Notes: generated by a model not told the origin, from the sequence alone. DNA of 64,000 bases from Pseudomonas sp. TNT3 (GCF_010095445.2 NZ_WFGV02000013.1:53419-117418); one strand, 5' to 3'; shown: positions 35,263 to 45,248, counted from the first letter of the stretch. Translations and numbers: made by a program.

Positions 35263-35444
35263 CCCAAAACCTTGATATTGGCCAAGGCAAAGAGCGTTCC
35301 CCGCCACGGATATGGGGAACGCCACGACAACGACCGGTTTGTGCCTCAGGCCCAAACAGTAACTCGAGCTGATCGGAGGCTACTTCTCCGAATAGCGGGC
35401 ACAGCCTGGACGGCTATGCCCATTTCAACGCAAGGGACATTATC

Positions 35445-36836
35445 TTGATTCGCAAGCGTAATACCACAATGCCAGCAGGCCGCGGCCTCACGTTCTGGGC
35501 CCAATGGGTGGCAGCAATCTCAGTGCTAATTCTCTTACTCTGCGCACTAGCAGTTATAAAAACAGGAGAAGTGGATACTCAATACCGTATTCTCATTGTG
35601 CTCTTGCTACTAGGTTCTGTACCGGCCTACTCCATGATGCAGGTCTACCATAAACAGCATGGCTATTTGGTAGGACTAGGTCGCTTGCTTGCCGGATGGT
35701 TGACTTTACTCTCCGGCCTGATGGTAATGGCATTCATTACAAAGACTAGCGACCTTTTCTCACGAGAGGTGATTATCACCCTCGCATTGTCCGGCTTCGC
35801 GCTTCAAGCGGTGCTTTATGTGCCACTTCATAATCTCGGCAAGCGTTATCAGCAAAAGCTGCAAGCCGCACGCACATCGCTCATCGTTGGTACCGGCGAG
35901 CTAGCGCTTGACTTAGCGGACAAGTTGGTTAGGCAGAAAAAAGAACCGCTGATGGGCTTGGTAACGGCGGATGATAATCCCCAGCCTAGTAATAGTTTGT
36001 ATCCTATATTAGGTAGTCTCGCGCACTTGCGAGACCTGATCGCGACCCATCGCGTTCGCCGACTGTATATCGCGCTACCACTAGCTGAAGCCGAGCAAAT
36101 CGAAAGTTTATACATTGATCTTTTGGACTCCAGCGTCGATGTGATCTGGATTCCTGACCTCCAGAGCCTCATTCTGCTAAATCACTCGGTATCGGAAATT
36201 GAAGGACTTCCTGCGATACATCTTAATGAAAGCCCGCTGACCTCCTATCCAACTGCAGCACTTTCAAAGGCTGTACTGGATCGCACCGTCGCGCTTGTCG
36301 CCATTATTTTACTCAGTCCTGTACTGATAATTACAGCCATCGCCGTTAAATTATCTTCACCTGGCCCGGTATTATTCAAACAAAAGCGGCATGGATGGAA
36401 CGGTAAAATAATAAAAGTCTGGAAATTTCGCTCAATGCGAGTACATAACGACGACGAGGTAAAACAGGCCAGCCGAGAAGACCCGCGTATTACACAAGTA
36501 GGTCGATTTATTCGACGCACCTCCATTGATGAGTTGCCTCAACTCTTCAATGCTCTGCAAGGTCGTATGTCGCTTGTTGGCCCGCGGCCGCACGCCGTGG
36601 CTCATAATGATTATTACACTGGCAAGATTGATGCGTATATGGCTCGACATCGAATCAAACCCGGCATCACTGGCTTAGCACAAATTAGTGGCCATCGAGG
36701 CGAAACTGAAACCATCGACAAAATGGAAAAACGAGTAGAACTTGATCTCACCTACATTAATAACTGGTCATTAATGCTAGACATAAAAATACTGATAAAA
36801 ACACCTTTTACACTATTATCGAAAAATATCTATTAA
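35445..36836 (+). CDS. undecaprenyl-phosphate sugar phosphotransferase (initiating, WbaP/WcaJ type)
   Basis: 463 aa starting with TTG at 35445 after AAGGGA (an ATG at 35469 is the alternative). Four N-terminal membrane helices precede a Rossmann-like CoA-binding region (LIVGTGELALDLADKLV). A further helix (LDRTVALVAIILLSPVLIITAIAVKL) leads into the catalytic bacterial sugar transferase domain: GPVLFKQKRHGWNG, KVWKFRSM, IDELPQLFNALQGRMSLVGPRP and KPGITGLAQISGHRG. It transfers a hexose-1-phosphate to undecaprenyl phosphate to begin each repeat unit. The sugar (Glc, Gal or another) cannot be read from sequence. Confidence 0.92.
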   Translation: MIRKRNTTMPAGRGLTFWAQWVAAISVLILLLCALAVIKTGEVDTQYRILIVLLLLGSVPAYSMMQVYHKQHGYLVGLGRLLAGWLTLLSGLMVMAFITKTSDLFSREVIITLALSGFALQAVLYVPLHNLGKRYQQKLQAARTSLIVGTGELALDLADKLVRQKKEPLMGLVTADDNPQPSNSLYPILGSLAHLRDLIATHRVRRLYIALPLAEAEQIESLYIDLLDSSVDVIWIPDLQSLILLNHSVSEIEGLPAIHLNESPLTSYPTAALSKAVLDRTVALVAIILLSPVLIITAIAVKLSSPGPVLFKQKRHGWNGKIIKVWKFRSMRVHNDDEVKQASREDPRITQVGRFIRRTSIDELPQLFNALQGRMSLVGPRPHAVAHNDYYTGKIDAYMARHRIKPGITGLAQISGHRGETETIDKMEKRVELDLTYINNWSLMLDIKILIKTPFTLLSKNIY

Positions 36837-37079
36837 ACAGGTCGAAAAGAAGCGTTGTGATAATATCAAACCTCAAAAATATATACACCACAAAGGACAA
36901 CGCTAGCCTCTTGTTTTTTGACGTATCAACACAAACAATGTGCAAACACGGAGAACTAAGGTAATAACACTCAATAATCGTCTGAAGCAATTGTTCTAGC
37001 AGATCAAAGCTAGATTTGTGATCTAATAACCCATATTATCGAAAATGATAGCCGCAGATAATCAAATAGAAATAGTGTG

Positions 37080-38315
37080 ATGAGCCTAAAGAAAAAAGAC
37101 ACCGCCATTTCGCTAGGCAGCATAATAATCGGCCAAGCGGCATTCTTTATTTGCCTTTCGCTCATCGGTAGAACTTGGGGGGCAGAAGAACTTGGAAAAC
37201 TTAACCTAAATCTGAGCTTGGGAATGTTCATCGGAACAATAATGGCTTTTAGATACGAGCTTTCTTGCATACAAGAAAAAGAAGAAAAATCATATCAAGC
37301 ACTTATCCAAGTAGTAATAATAACAACAACAACACTAGTATTTTTGTATGTCATAGGCAGCACTTGGAAACTAACAAACAGCACCATCACACTAATATTT
37401 TCAACTACATTTATTTTGCAACAATCTTGCAGCCTCTACCTAAACACATTACGTAAATATGCTCTTATTGGCCTAATCAAAATATCAGCAAACGTTAGCT
37501 TTGCTATATCACTGATCATTCTAATAAACTTAAGTACAATTTCCGACACCTTCTTGATTTACACAGCTATCAATCTGATAGTAACGGCGATTTGCCTTAT
37601 CTTAATCATTAAAAAATCACAACACCCAAACTTATTTTTAAACTTTGAATTCTATAAAGAAAACCTGAAGTTTCCGAGATACACACTTCCCGCAACGCTG
37701 CTTAGTTCGACACTGACATACTCGCTCCCTATCGTAATCCCATTTTTTTATGGACCTATCGTTGCTGGATATTTTGCTGCGACACAACGATTTGGATTCT
37801 TCCCAGTCTCCCTAATAGCGCAGAGTATCAGTGGTATATTCCGAAGGGAGATAATTTCCGCGATTAATTCCGACGATGGAAAGCTATTAGACATATACAT
37901 AAGTCACGGAAAGTTATTATTGGCGATCTCCATGTGTTATCTATTTTTCGGAAATCTTTTTTTTGGATTACTTATAGATATTTTACTTGGAGATAGCTGG
38001 AAGCAAGCTACGACTTTTTTTCATATAATATCTCCACTTTATGCCGTACAAATAATCTACATTCCACTTTCACAAGTATTTTTATCGACAAACAATCAGC
38101 GCCTAGATCTCTACATCCAAATACTTATTTTTACAAGCACTGCCGCAACGTTTGCTGCCTCGTATATTTTCGATTTAAGCAGCACACTAACGGTTTCGAT
38201 ATTCTCTGCATCTGGTGTAGTCGTATTATTGATCGGTTTAAAACTCACTCACTCAATTATAAAAAAAATATCTGTCAAACCCTACGACAACATCATATTG
38301 CAAAAACACAATTAA
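37080..38315 (+). CDS. wzx: Wzx-type polysaccharide repeat-unit flippase
   Basis: 411 aa from the ATG at 37080 (a GTG directly precedes it). It is highly hydrophobic, with about twelve membrane segments. The N-terminus KDTAISLGSIIIGQAAFFICLSLIGRTWGAEELGKLNLNLSLG resembles the Wzx/MVF opening (G..xxxxxGxxxR.lG...yG). Other segments are FYGPIVAGYFAATQRFGFFPVSLIAQSISGIFRRE and FFGLLIDILLGDSWKQAT, typical of oligosaccharide flippases. It moves lipid-linked repeat units across the inner membrane. GC is very low compared with flanking core, as usual for wzx. Confidence 0.88.
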   Translation: MSLKKKDTAISLGSIIIGQAAFFICLSLIGRTWGAEELGKLNLNLSLGMFIGTIMAFRYELSCIQEKEEKSYQALIQVVIITTTTLVFLYVIGSTWKLTNSTITLIFSTTFILQQSCSLYLNTLRKYALIGLIKISANVSFAISLIILINLSTISDTFLIYTAINLIVTAICLILIIKKSQHPNLFLNFEFYKENLKFPRYTLPATLLSSTLTYSLPIVIPFFYGPIVAGYFAATQRFGFFPVSLIAQSISGIFRREIISAINSDDGKLLDIYISHGKLLLAISMCYLFFGNLFFGLLIDILLGDSWKQATTFFHIISPLYAVQIIYIPLSQVFLSTNNQRLDLYIQILIFTSTAATFAASYIFDLSSTLTVSIFSASGVVVLLIGLKLTHSIIKKISVKPYDNIILQKHN

Positions 38316-38323
38316 GAGCATAT

Positions 38324-39520
38324 ATGCGAATAGCATTAGTAGTCGATTCCATGCAGCGCCATCGATTTTTTTCAAGAATCGCGAATGCATTAAAAAGTGA
38401 ACATAACATTCACTTCGTGAGCTCAGAACCGCTCGCCGTAATGATGAGTCGGATAAACGGATTCAAAGTAAAACACCTATCAAGAAAAACTAAACAATCT
38501 AAATATTTTCTTAATAACGAACTCACCCGTACGGTTGAGACATCAATTGAAGTGCTGAACGGTCTGTTTACTAGCGAAGACGCATTTCATGATGCAGGTT
38601 CTATTGCGGACGACCTTTATGTTTATTTTAGAGAGAATAAGATCGATAAAGTCGTCATATGGAATGGACAGCAACTAATAGGACGGGCAGCTAACCTCGC
38701 TGCAGTCAAATCTAATGTAGAAATTCAATTTTTGGAATTGGCAAATTTACCCAGCAAGCTATTTTCCGATCCAGTGGGAGTAAATGCTTTATCTAGCGTT
38801 GCCCATGATATTGAGATCATCGACAGGCTTCCGGAGGTGCCGGATCAGTTCCACCAAGACTGGCTCCAAAGCTACGAGCTTAGCAAGCAACAGCCACTCC
38901 CCCAGGCTCAACGTAAATTAAAAAACACTATAGCGTCAGGTTGCAATCTTGTTCTAAAACAATTACTAGCAAGCACCTGCTCCATTGTTATATCCAAACG
39001 AACAAATTTAGCAATTAAACATCATCTAGCCGACAGCAATACTTCACCTCTTGCTAATAACTATATTTTTCTAGCTTTACAGGTTTCGTCAGATACACAA
39101 ATAAAGCTTCACTCCAATTTTGACAACATTGATGCAATTAATTTATCGTATAAAAAGGCGTCTGAAGAAAATTTAGAGCTAGTAGTAAAAATTCACCCTG
39201 CCGAGAATAGTTCTTTAGAAATCTCCAGAATTTCAAAAGCTCAGAAATCAATGGGATTCAGAATTAGCAATGACAACACGGTGGACCTACTAAAAAACGC
39301 GCACACCATAATCACTATAAACTCCACAGTGGGCCTGGAAGGCCTATTATTTGGTAAGAAAGTGATTCCCTTGGGAAGATGTTTTTACAAAAACTTTGAT
39401 AATTCAAGGCTAAAAAAATACATCCATCACTACCTAATAAAAGATATAAACTACTTCGACAACTCCAAAATCAAAACTCAAACAGCACTCGAAATTATTG
39501 GTATTACCACGTCGCGGTAA
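38324..39520 (+). CDS. KpsS-like glycosyltransferase (Kdo-transferase family, capsule-synthesis fold)
   Basis: 398 aa. The second half matches KpsS-type proteins closely: YIFLALQVSSDTQIKLHS (KpsS has a LQV..DTQ...HS block), VVKIHPAE (the family HP motif) and INSTVGLEGLLFGKKVIPLGRCFY (the NSTVGL...G..V..LGR..Y block). In E. coli group 2 capsules KpsS and KpsC are beta-Kdo transferases. Here kpsC, kpsM, kpsT, kpsE and kpsD are absent, yet all Kdo-making enzymes are in the locus, so it probably places Kdo into the repeat unit. It starts 8 bp after wzx. Catalytic residues outside these motifs cannot be confirmed by eye. Confidence 0.82.
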   Translation: MRIALVVDSMQRHRFFSRIANALKSEHNIHFVSSEPLAVMMSRINGFKVKHLSRKTKQSKYFLNNELTRTVETSIEVLNGLFTSEDAFHDAGSIADDLYVYFRENKIDKVVIWNGQQLIGRAANLAAVKSNVEIQFLELANLPSKLFSDPVGVNALSSVAHDIEIIDRLPEVPDQFHQDWLQSYELSKQQPLPQAQRKLKNTIASGCNLVLKQLLASTCSIVISKRTNLAIKHHLADSNTSPLANNYIFLALQVSSDTQIKLHSNFDNIDAINLSYKKASEENLELVVKIHPAENSSLEISRISKAQKSMGFRISNDNTVDLLKNAHTIITINSTVGLEGLLFGKKVIPLGRCFYKNFDNSRLKKYIHHYLIKDINYFDNSKIKTQTALEIIGITTSR

Positions 39521-39704
39521 CAACAATTATATTGGCAATAGAAAGAATCAATCTACCACGATGATATAAATAAGCCGTACATGCAAATAGTTTTCTGAAG
39601 CCGAACTGAGTCTTACTTTCCATATCATTTCGCTGAACCGAAGTGAAAGATTCGAAAATCTCTCTATATCTATTAGCGAAGTCTTTTAAAAATCTGGAAC
39701 TCAA

Positions 39705-40610
39705 TTGAATATTTTCATACTTCACCCAGGCAAAGCAAACTATCCGGAAATTGCGGCTTATCGCAATTTCTTTAGTAAAGAATTTACTGTTACTGACGGA
39801 ACAATACAGCAGTTCGACGCAGTGGGTAATAAACAAGACACTATTGTTTGGTGCATCATGGGGTTCTTCCCAAAGAAACTCACTGCCAGACTTATTATTC
39901 ACGATTATCGATCTCTCTCTGTCGGCTATTTCCCTAAAACAAAAGACCTTATTAAAAAATATCTTAATATAAAACCTGATATTCGCATATTCCAAAATAA
40001 GCGTATGGAACAAGCGATGGGTTTTCAAGATAACGTTCGCTCTCTTACTCTTCCAATGGGAGTACCAGATTGGATTTTCAATCTTGAAGCAGACAGCAGT
40101 CTGCCCGGTGGAACATACTGCTACATAGGAGAAATCACTCGCGAGCGAGGGATGGACAAGGTGATAAATGCATTTAAAAAATATAGGAGTAATGAAAAAG
40201 AAACTCTAATACTTGTAGGGCCAGCGGAGGAATCAATTAAAAAGAAATTTTCGAACCAGTTAAATATAATTTTTACCGGAAAATTATCGCAACTCGACGC
40301 ATTAAAAGTAGTCAAAAATAGTTCATTTTGTATAAGTCGTATTCCGCATAAATATCCATACTGTTATCAAGCGCCTACAAAACTCCTCGAGTATTCCGCC
40401 CTCCAGAAAAATATTTTATGCAACAACGCCCTTTCTAACACAGAAACGGCCAGGTTGTTGAACATTGATATTATAATATGCCCAGATGAGATTTTTACTG
40501 CGATTGCTCCTTCAGCACCCCAATCAAAAACTCAACTCGGAACTTCTATTGATTGGAACAATGTGATACAAAATTCAGAAATTTATGAAACCATAAGAAG
40601 CAAATTATAA
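39705..40610 (+). CDS. glycosyltransferase (GT4-like, GT-B fold)
   Basis: 301 aa starting at TTG 39705 with CTGGAA upstream (MNIFILHPGKANYPEIAAY). The C-terminal half has the GT-B donor pattern: GTYCYIGEITRERGMDKVINAFKKY, ETLILVGPAEES, IIFTGKLSQLDALKVVKNSSFCI and APTKLLEYSALQKNILCNN (the E of the nucleotide-sugar site in KLLEY). It is shorter than usual for GT4 (about 350-400 aa), mainly through a compact acceptor domain. The stop TAA directly abuts the wzy ATG. Donor and acceptor are unknown. Confidence 0.8.
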   Translation: MNIFILHPGKANYPEIAAYRNFFSKEFTVTDGTIQQFDAVGNKQDTIVWCIMGFFPKKLTARLIIHDYRSLSVGYFPKTKDLIKKYLNIKPDIRIFQNKRMEQAMGFQDNVRSLTLPMGVPDWIFNLEADSSLPGGTYCYIGEITRERGMDKVINAFKKYRSNEKETLILVGPAEESIKKKFSNQLNIIFTGKLSQLDALKVVKNSSFCISRIPHKYPYCYQAPTKLLEYSALQKNILCNNALSNTETARLLNIDIIICPDEIFTAIAPSAPQSKTQLGTSIDWNNVIQNSEIYETIRSKL

Positions 40611-41765
40611 ATGATCTCAGCAATATTAATCTCACTCAGTATATTCTGCTTTTCACTGAGCCTATTTAGCATCCGCGCAACAATTGCATGCTATTTATTT
40701 TTAGCGCTTGCGCTAATATTTAGCCCCCGCAAACTCAGTAATTTCAAGATTAAGAGCAAATGGGTGGTCGCTTTAGCGATTATCAATATTGTCCCTTTAA
40801 TAATTTCGATCAGACATGGTATATATTTTAATTACTATGTGAAATTTTTTGCAATGTCAGTCTACTCATTAACACTAATACTTGTAATTCATAATAGAGT
40901 GATAAATTACTCACAATTCACATCCGCGTTAAACTTCTTCTTGATAGCACATTGTTCGTTCTTTATTGTTCAGCTGGTAACTTATCAAGCAACTGGATAT
41001 TTTATAGACTTCAACAATTATTTAAGAGAGGTTTCATCGGAGACTCTTTACGAAACAAAATCTCTCGAAGATTTGTTTATTCACATCCGCGCAACGGGCT
41101 TATTTTCCGAACCCTCATTTTACAGCATGACTGTACTTCCGGTTGCTTTACTATCATCCTTACACCAGAGAAAGTTAACAATCGCAACGAGCTTAGGGTT
41201 CGTTACATCTATTGCCAGCCTTTCAATAGCTGCAATTTTAGTAACTTCTCTAGCACTCGGATTGACACTATTATTTACAAAGTCAAAAAGAGCCCTGCCC
41301 GCTCTAATAATTATAGGCTTGCTATTTGCCGCGCCAATTCTTTATAAAGTTTATACATTGAGAATTGTGGATTCGGTCGATTACGATGCATTAACGTCTC
41401 GACAAATGATTTTTACAGAGTTTAAAGAGCGAGGTCTGTTAAACAATCTCATCGGGAGTGGATTTTTTTGGGACGAAACTTTGCCTGTCGGTAAAACAAT
41501 GATGAAGGGTTACAATACTCGTGATTCTTCTTTTTATGTATATCTATACTTCACCGCAGGCGCTCTTGGCACGGCGCTAATATTAAGCTCATTGATTATA
41601 ATCCTACGTAAAAACCCGAAATACATTGCTGCAGTAGCGATACTATTTCTTTTCAAATTCCACGCCATGACAGGCATACTTTGGTTATTATTGACTCTAT
41701 GTATTATATTTCCACTACTAGAGAACAAGAAAACAAACCCAACTCAAGAAGATAGTAGAAACTAG
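40611..41765 (+). CDS. wzy: Wzy-type repeat-unit polymerase
   Basis: 384 aa with about ten to eleven hydrophobic helices, the longest loop being periplasmic (about residues 150-190). That loop region holds IRATGLFSEPSFYSM, a G-L-F-x-E-P/H-S pattern common in O-antigen polymerases. A second loop includes NNLIGSGFFWDE and TRDSSFYVYLYFTAG. It has no signal peptide and a polar C-tail. Function (glycosidic polymerisation of lipid-linked repeats in the periplasm) follows from topology and position between glycosyltransferase genes. The next gene starts within its stop codon (1-nt overlap). Confidence 0.85.
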   Translation: MISAILISLSIFCFSLSLFSIRATIACYLFLALALIFSPRKLSNFKIKSKWVVALAIINIVPLIISIRHGIYFNYYVKFFAMSVYSLTLILVIHNRVINYSQFTSALNFFLIAHCSFFIVQLVTYQATGYFIDFNNYLREVSSETLYETKSLEDLFIHIRATGLFSEPSFYSMTVLPVALLSSLHQRKLTIATSLGFVTSIASLSIAAILVTSLALGLTLLFTKSKRALPALIIIGLLFAAPILYKVYTLRIVDSVDYDALTSRQMIFTEFKERGLLNNLIGSGFFWDETLPVGKTMMKGYNTRDSSFYVYLYFTAGALGTALILSSLIIILRKNPKYIAAVAILFLFKFHAMTGILWLLLTLCIIFPLLENKKTNPTQEDSRN

Positions 41766-42850
41766 TGAACACATTGAAGATCGCGCACATTATAGAGGCG
41801 TCCGCCACAGGAACTTTATCTATGGCGGCACTGCTAGCAAATTGCCAAGCTAGTAATGGGCACATGGTGACTGTTATATATTCACGGCGTAATGAAACAC
41901 CGAAAGATTTTGAAAGCCATTTTCACAGAAACATAAGCTTAATAAACATTCAGATGTCAAGCATGGCAGAAAAACTTACATGCCTAGCAAAAATCAGATC
42001 TGCGCTAATTGATTTATCTCCAAACTGTATTTTCATGCACTCCTCTTTTGCTGGCTTTTTAGGCCGACTGGCTACTATCGCGACATTAGGTAATACAAAA
42101 TTCTTTTATCTGCCACACTGTATCTCCTTTATGCGGAAGGACATCGGTCTTCTTAAGAAATACCTTTTTGTTATATTTGAATGGTTTGCCTGTATTAAGA
42201 ACGCTGATTATGTAGCGTGCTCCGAAAGCGAAAGAATGGCCATTACTAAATTTATTCCTTTTCGAAGATGCCATCTCGTAGAAAATGCGCTCGACTTGAA
42301 TTCTATCCCTCAAATGCAGCAAAAAAATATTTCTCAACGAAAGAAAATTGTCATTACCGTAGGACAAATTCGACCTCAAAAAAGACCAGATCTTTTTTCG
42401 GAAATTGCTCGAATAGTTAAAACCGAGGATCCTCATGTAGAATTTCTCTGGGTTGGCGATGGGGAAGCAGATGCTCGTCGACAACTAGAGCAGTCCGGAG
42501 TTAAAGTTCTCGGGTGGGTATCGAAAGAACAGGTCTGGCAGTACTTAAGCGGAGCACGTCTTTATCTGTCAACCGCAGCTTGGGAAGGAATGCCGGTTTC
42601 GGTCATCGAAGCTAGTTTTGTTGGTCTTCCCGTTGTGGCATCTAGCTGCGCGGGAAACGTCGATGTCATCACCCATAACGAGAATGGATGGCTCTATAAA
42701 ACTGCCGCTGAAGCTTCTGAATACATACATTCGTCTCTTGAAAATCCTGAATACTCGCGCTCGATAGCTAGGAGCGCACACGATATTGCCCTACAGCGTT
42801 TTAACGTCGAACGCTATTTTCGGGAAATGGAAACTCTATCTCAGTACTAG
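41765..42850 (+). CDS. glycosyltransferase family 4
   Basis: 361 aa starting at GTG 41765, which overlaps the wzy stop. The N-terminus KIAHIIEASATGTLSMAALLANCQASNGHMVTVIY is a typical GT4 acceptor-domain opening. The donor domain has IVITVGQIRPQKRPDLFSEIARIV, FLWVGDGEADARRQLEQ, LYLSTAAWEGMPVSVIEASFVGLPVVASSCAG (the E-x7-E signature) and DVITHNENGWLY. It adds a sugar to the lipid-linked repeat at the inner face of the membrane. The sugar specificity is not readable. Confidence 0.9.
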   Translation: MNTLKIAHIIEASATGTLSMAALLANCQASNGHMVTVIYSRRNETPKDFESHFHRNISLINIQMSSMAEKLTCLAKIRSALIDLSPNCIFMHSSFAGFLGRLATIATLGNTKFFYLPHCISFMRKDIGLLKKYLFVIFEWFACIKNADYVACSESERMAITKFIPFRRCHLVENALDLNSIPQMQQKNISQRKKIVITVGQIRPQKRPDLFSEIARIVKTEDPHVEFLWVGDGEADARRQLEQSGVKVLGWVSKEQVWQYLSGARLYLSTAAWEGMPVSVIEASFVGLPVVASSCAGNVDVITHNENGWLYKTAAEASEYIHSSLENPEYSRSIARSAHDIALQRFNVERYFREMETLSQY

Positions 42851-42862
42851 TCGAGAAAACAA

Positions 42863-43882
42863 ATGACATGCGCCGTTATATTCGGGGGTACTGGCTTCAT
42901 AGGTACCTTTTTCGCTGAACACCTTGAATCCGTTGGATCATTTAATAAAGTTTACCTTTTTGATCTAGAACCTTTAGATATCAAAACGAGCGAATTCCGC
43001 AGAACTTTAGTTAGAAGACTCCACAATACAGAAATTATTATTGGCGATGTTCGCGATTCGATTTCTTGGGAACCACTAGAAGACGTTACACTAATCGCGA
43101 ATTTTGCAGCGGTACATCGCGAACCAGGGCACGAAGACTTTGAATACTTCGAAACTAACCTTTCTGGAGCAGAAAATGTATGCGCCTGGGCAGAGAAAGT
43201 CGGCTGTAACAATATAATATTTACTAGTTCGATCTCTCCTTACGGTCCCAGCGAAGCGCAGAAAACTGAAAAATCTACACCTGTGCCGACTACTGCTTAC
43301 GGCGGATCCAAACTGACCGCCGAAAAAATTCATCAGATATGGCTTGCACGAGATGAAAACATTCGACATTTAGTTATCGTTCGCCCAGGAGTGGTTTTCG
43401 GACCTGGTGAAGGTGGAAATGTATCTCGTCTCATCAAAGCCGTAATCGGGCGCTACTTTTTCTATATGGGGAATCGTGGAACTCGAAAGGCAGGAACTTA
43501 TGTCAAAGAGCTATGTATGGCGATGTGGTGGGTTTTAGAATGGCAAACAGAAAAGGGACAACATTTGACATTGTTCAACATGTCGATGAATCCAGGCCCA
43601 TCCATACAAGAATATGTGCAAACTATATGCAAGATAGCGAAAATTCAGCGCAACGTTCCGAGTATCCCTTATCCACTATTGCTAACAGTTGCATATGTAA
43701 TTGAAATTATCGCCGGTCCTCTAAAAATTAAGCATCCATTCAGTCCGGTTCGAATTCGCAAAATGGTGCGCTCAAATAACACATTACCGGCACATCTGGT
43801 CGAAATTGGTTACTCTTATAAGTACACACTCGAGACTGCGTTAGCTGACTGGAAGTCCATGTGTCCAAAGGAATGGCAATAA
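42863..43882 (+). CDS. NAD-dependent sugar epimerase/dehydratase (extended SDR)
   Basis: 339 aa. The dinucleotide motif GGTGFIG lies at the N-terminus, with the acidic ribose-binding region DLEPLD after beta-2, IGDVRD, NFAAVHRE, the catalytic Ser in FTSSISPYGPS and the YxxxK pair in TAYGGSKLTAEK. VRPGVVFGPGEGGNVSRLI is the usual substrate-loop segment. It belongs to the NDP-sugar epimerase/dehydratase group but lacks features that point to one reaction. A hydrophobic helix near residue 270 (PYPLLLTVAYVIEIIAGPL) suggests membrane association, seen in some polyisoprenyl-linked sugar epimerases. Confidence 0.85.
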   Translation: MTCAVIFGGTGFIGTFFAEHLESVGSFNKVYLFDLEPLDIKTSEFRRTLVRRLHNTEIIIGDVRDSISWEPLEDVTLIANFAAVHREPGHEDFEYFETNLSGAENVCAWAEKVGCNNIIFTSSISPYGPSEAQKTEKSTPVPTTAYGGSKLTAEKIHQIWLARDENIRHLVIVRPGVVFGPGEGGNVSRLIKAVIGRYFFYMGNRGTRKAGTYVKELCMAMWWVLEWQTEKGQHLTLFNMSMNPGPSIQEYVQTICKIAKIQRNVPSIPYPLLLTVAYVIEIIAGPLKIKHPFSPVRIRKMVRSNNTLPAHLVEIGYSYKYTLETALADWKSMCPKEWQ

Positions 43883-44312
43883 TAAACGTTCAAGAATTTA
43901 CTTTCTTACGCTATCTAGCACATTACTACAACTTTGAATAACTGAGTTCCTCAACAATAACAAGTTATTTTCGTCAATTGCACTCAGCTATTGCACATTC
44001 AATATTTCTACTTGCCGAAACAATCGCAACTTCTAATCGGTAACAATCAACTCATCATTCTACATCTTATTTTTTAATGAGCACGAGGACGTCTTGAAAT
44101 ATAAGAAATTGCAGACTCCATCCACTGTTTAATTCATGCGGTGTATTTACTGATTTTAATATAGGCACTTTAGTATGTTTTAAAAAACCTACCACCAATG
44201 CTCGAATTAATATTTTTAACAAGCATCTTGTTATGTTCTAAAGCTTATTTGTGTTTGAAGAAACTCCGCAATCCACGCTAATCATTTACGTATTTTTATC
44301 AAGGAAATTGCC
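43883..44312. other. 430-bp AT-rich gap between epimerase and kdsD
   Basis: Very AT-rich, with no open frame with a ribosome site and no hairpin-T terminator. It may hold a secondary promoter for kdsD-galE or be remains of a lost gene. Confidence 0.4.
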
Positions 44313-45248
44313 ATGGACGCAATTAGATGTATTGAGGCCGCCAAATCGGTATTTGCTATTGAAGCGAAAGCTGTAGCTGGTTTAGCAGAGCGTCTAGACA
44401 ATTCTTTTTTTGAAGCTGTTCAGCAAATACTAGAGTCTAGGGGCCGAGTAATCGTATGCGGCATGGGCAAGTCTGGAATTATTGGAAAAAAAATTGCCGC
44501 AACTCTAGCGAGCACTGGCACACCAAGTTTCTTTATGCACCCAGGTGAAGCATATCACGGCGACCTTGGCATGGTTACCTCGGATGATATATTCGTCGCG
44601 ATCTCCAATTCCGGAGAAACGGACGAAGTCGTAAAACTAATTCCCTTTCTAAGAAGTAACAGGAACTATCTCGTCGCATTAACAGGCAAACCAGAGTCTA
44701 CGTTGGCAAGGGCTGCACATAGTCATCTGGATGTCAGCGTGGAAGAAGAAGCGTGTCCATTACAACTAGCACCAACTTCCTCAACAACTGCAGCATTGGC
44801 CATGGGAGATGCCCTTGCGGTAATATTGATGAAGGCTAGGGATTTTAGGCCCGAAAATTTTGCTAGATTTCACCCAGGCGGAACCCTTGGAAGGCGACTG
44901 CTGAGTAAAGTAGAAGACGAGATGGTCACGGTCAACCTACCATTCGTCAGCGTACATGCGAAGGTGCTAGAGGTAATACACATTATATCTTGCGGCGGTC
45001 TTGGACTGGCCATCATCGATTTTGAAAGTGGTTTTGGTTTAGTAACTGATGGGGATATCCGCCGAGGTATTGAACTCTACAGCAATACCATCTTCGACAA
45101 AACTGCCGCGGAACTTATGAGCTCCGATCCGTCGATGGTTCCGGTTGGCACTCGAGTAGAAGACGCGTTGTTGCTGATGGAGAATCGCAGTATCACTTCC
45201 CTTTTGGTATTTCAAGAGCGATCAATTGTTGGAGTTTTTAAGAAATAA
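44313..45248 (+). CDS. kpsF: arabinose-5-phosphate isomerase KdsD/KpsF (accessory copy)
   Basis: 311 aa. The SIS domain (about 30-175) contains GMGKSGIIGKKIAATLASTGTPSFFMHPGEAYHGDLGM (the catalytic-site His and Glu), ISNSGETDEV and FHPGGTLGRRLL. Two CBS repeats follow, the second ending abruptly (LLVFQERSIVGVFKK), so the usual last ~15 residues (LxxxDLLRAGV type) are missing; the protein is slightly truncated at the C-terminus. It converts ribulose-5-phosphate to arabinose-5-phosphate, the first Kdo step. AAGGAAATTGCC precedes the ATG. It completes the locus-encoded Kdo pathway with kdsA and kdsB-kdsC. Confidence 0.92.
   Translation: MDAIRCIEAAKSVFAIEAKAVAGLAERLDNSFFEAVQQILESRGRVIVCGMGKSGIIGKKIAATLASTGTPSFFMHPGEAYHGDLGMVTSDDIFVAISNSGETDEVVKLIPFLRSNRNYLVALTGKPESTLARAAHSHLDVSVEEEACPLQLAPTSSTTAALAMGDALAVILMKARDFRPENFARFHPGGTLGRRLLSKVEDEMVTVNLPFVSVHAKVLEVIHIISCGGLGLAIIDFESGFGLVTDGDIRRGIELYSNTIFDKTAAELMSSDPSMVPVGTRVEDALLLMENRSITSLLVFQERSIVGVFKK

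Larger units (their letters stand above)
34720..35444. other. 725-bp leader region ahead of the polymer operon
   Basis: Contains a lone REP-like fragment (34793-34826), the ops/JUMPstart element (35224-35262) and a further ~180-nt untranslated leader. The promoter must lie upstream of 35224; no convincing consensus was found. No protein gene is supported. Confidence 0.6.
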
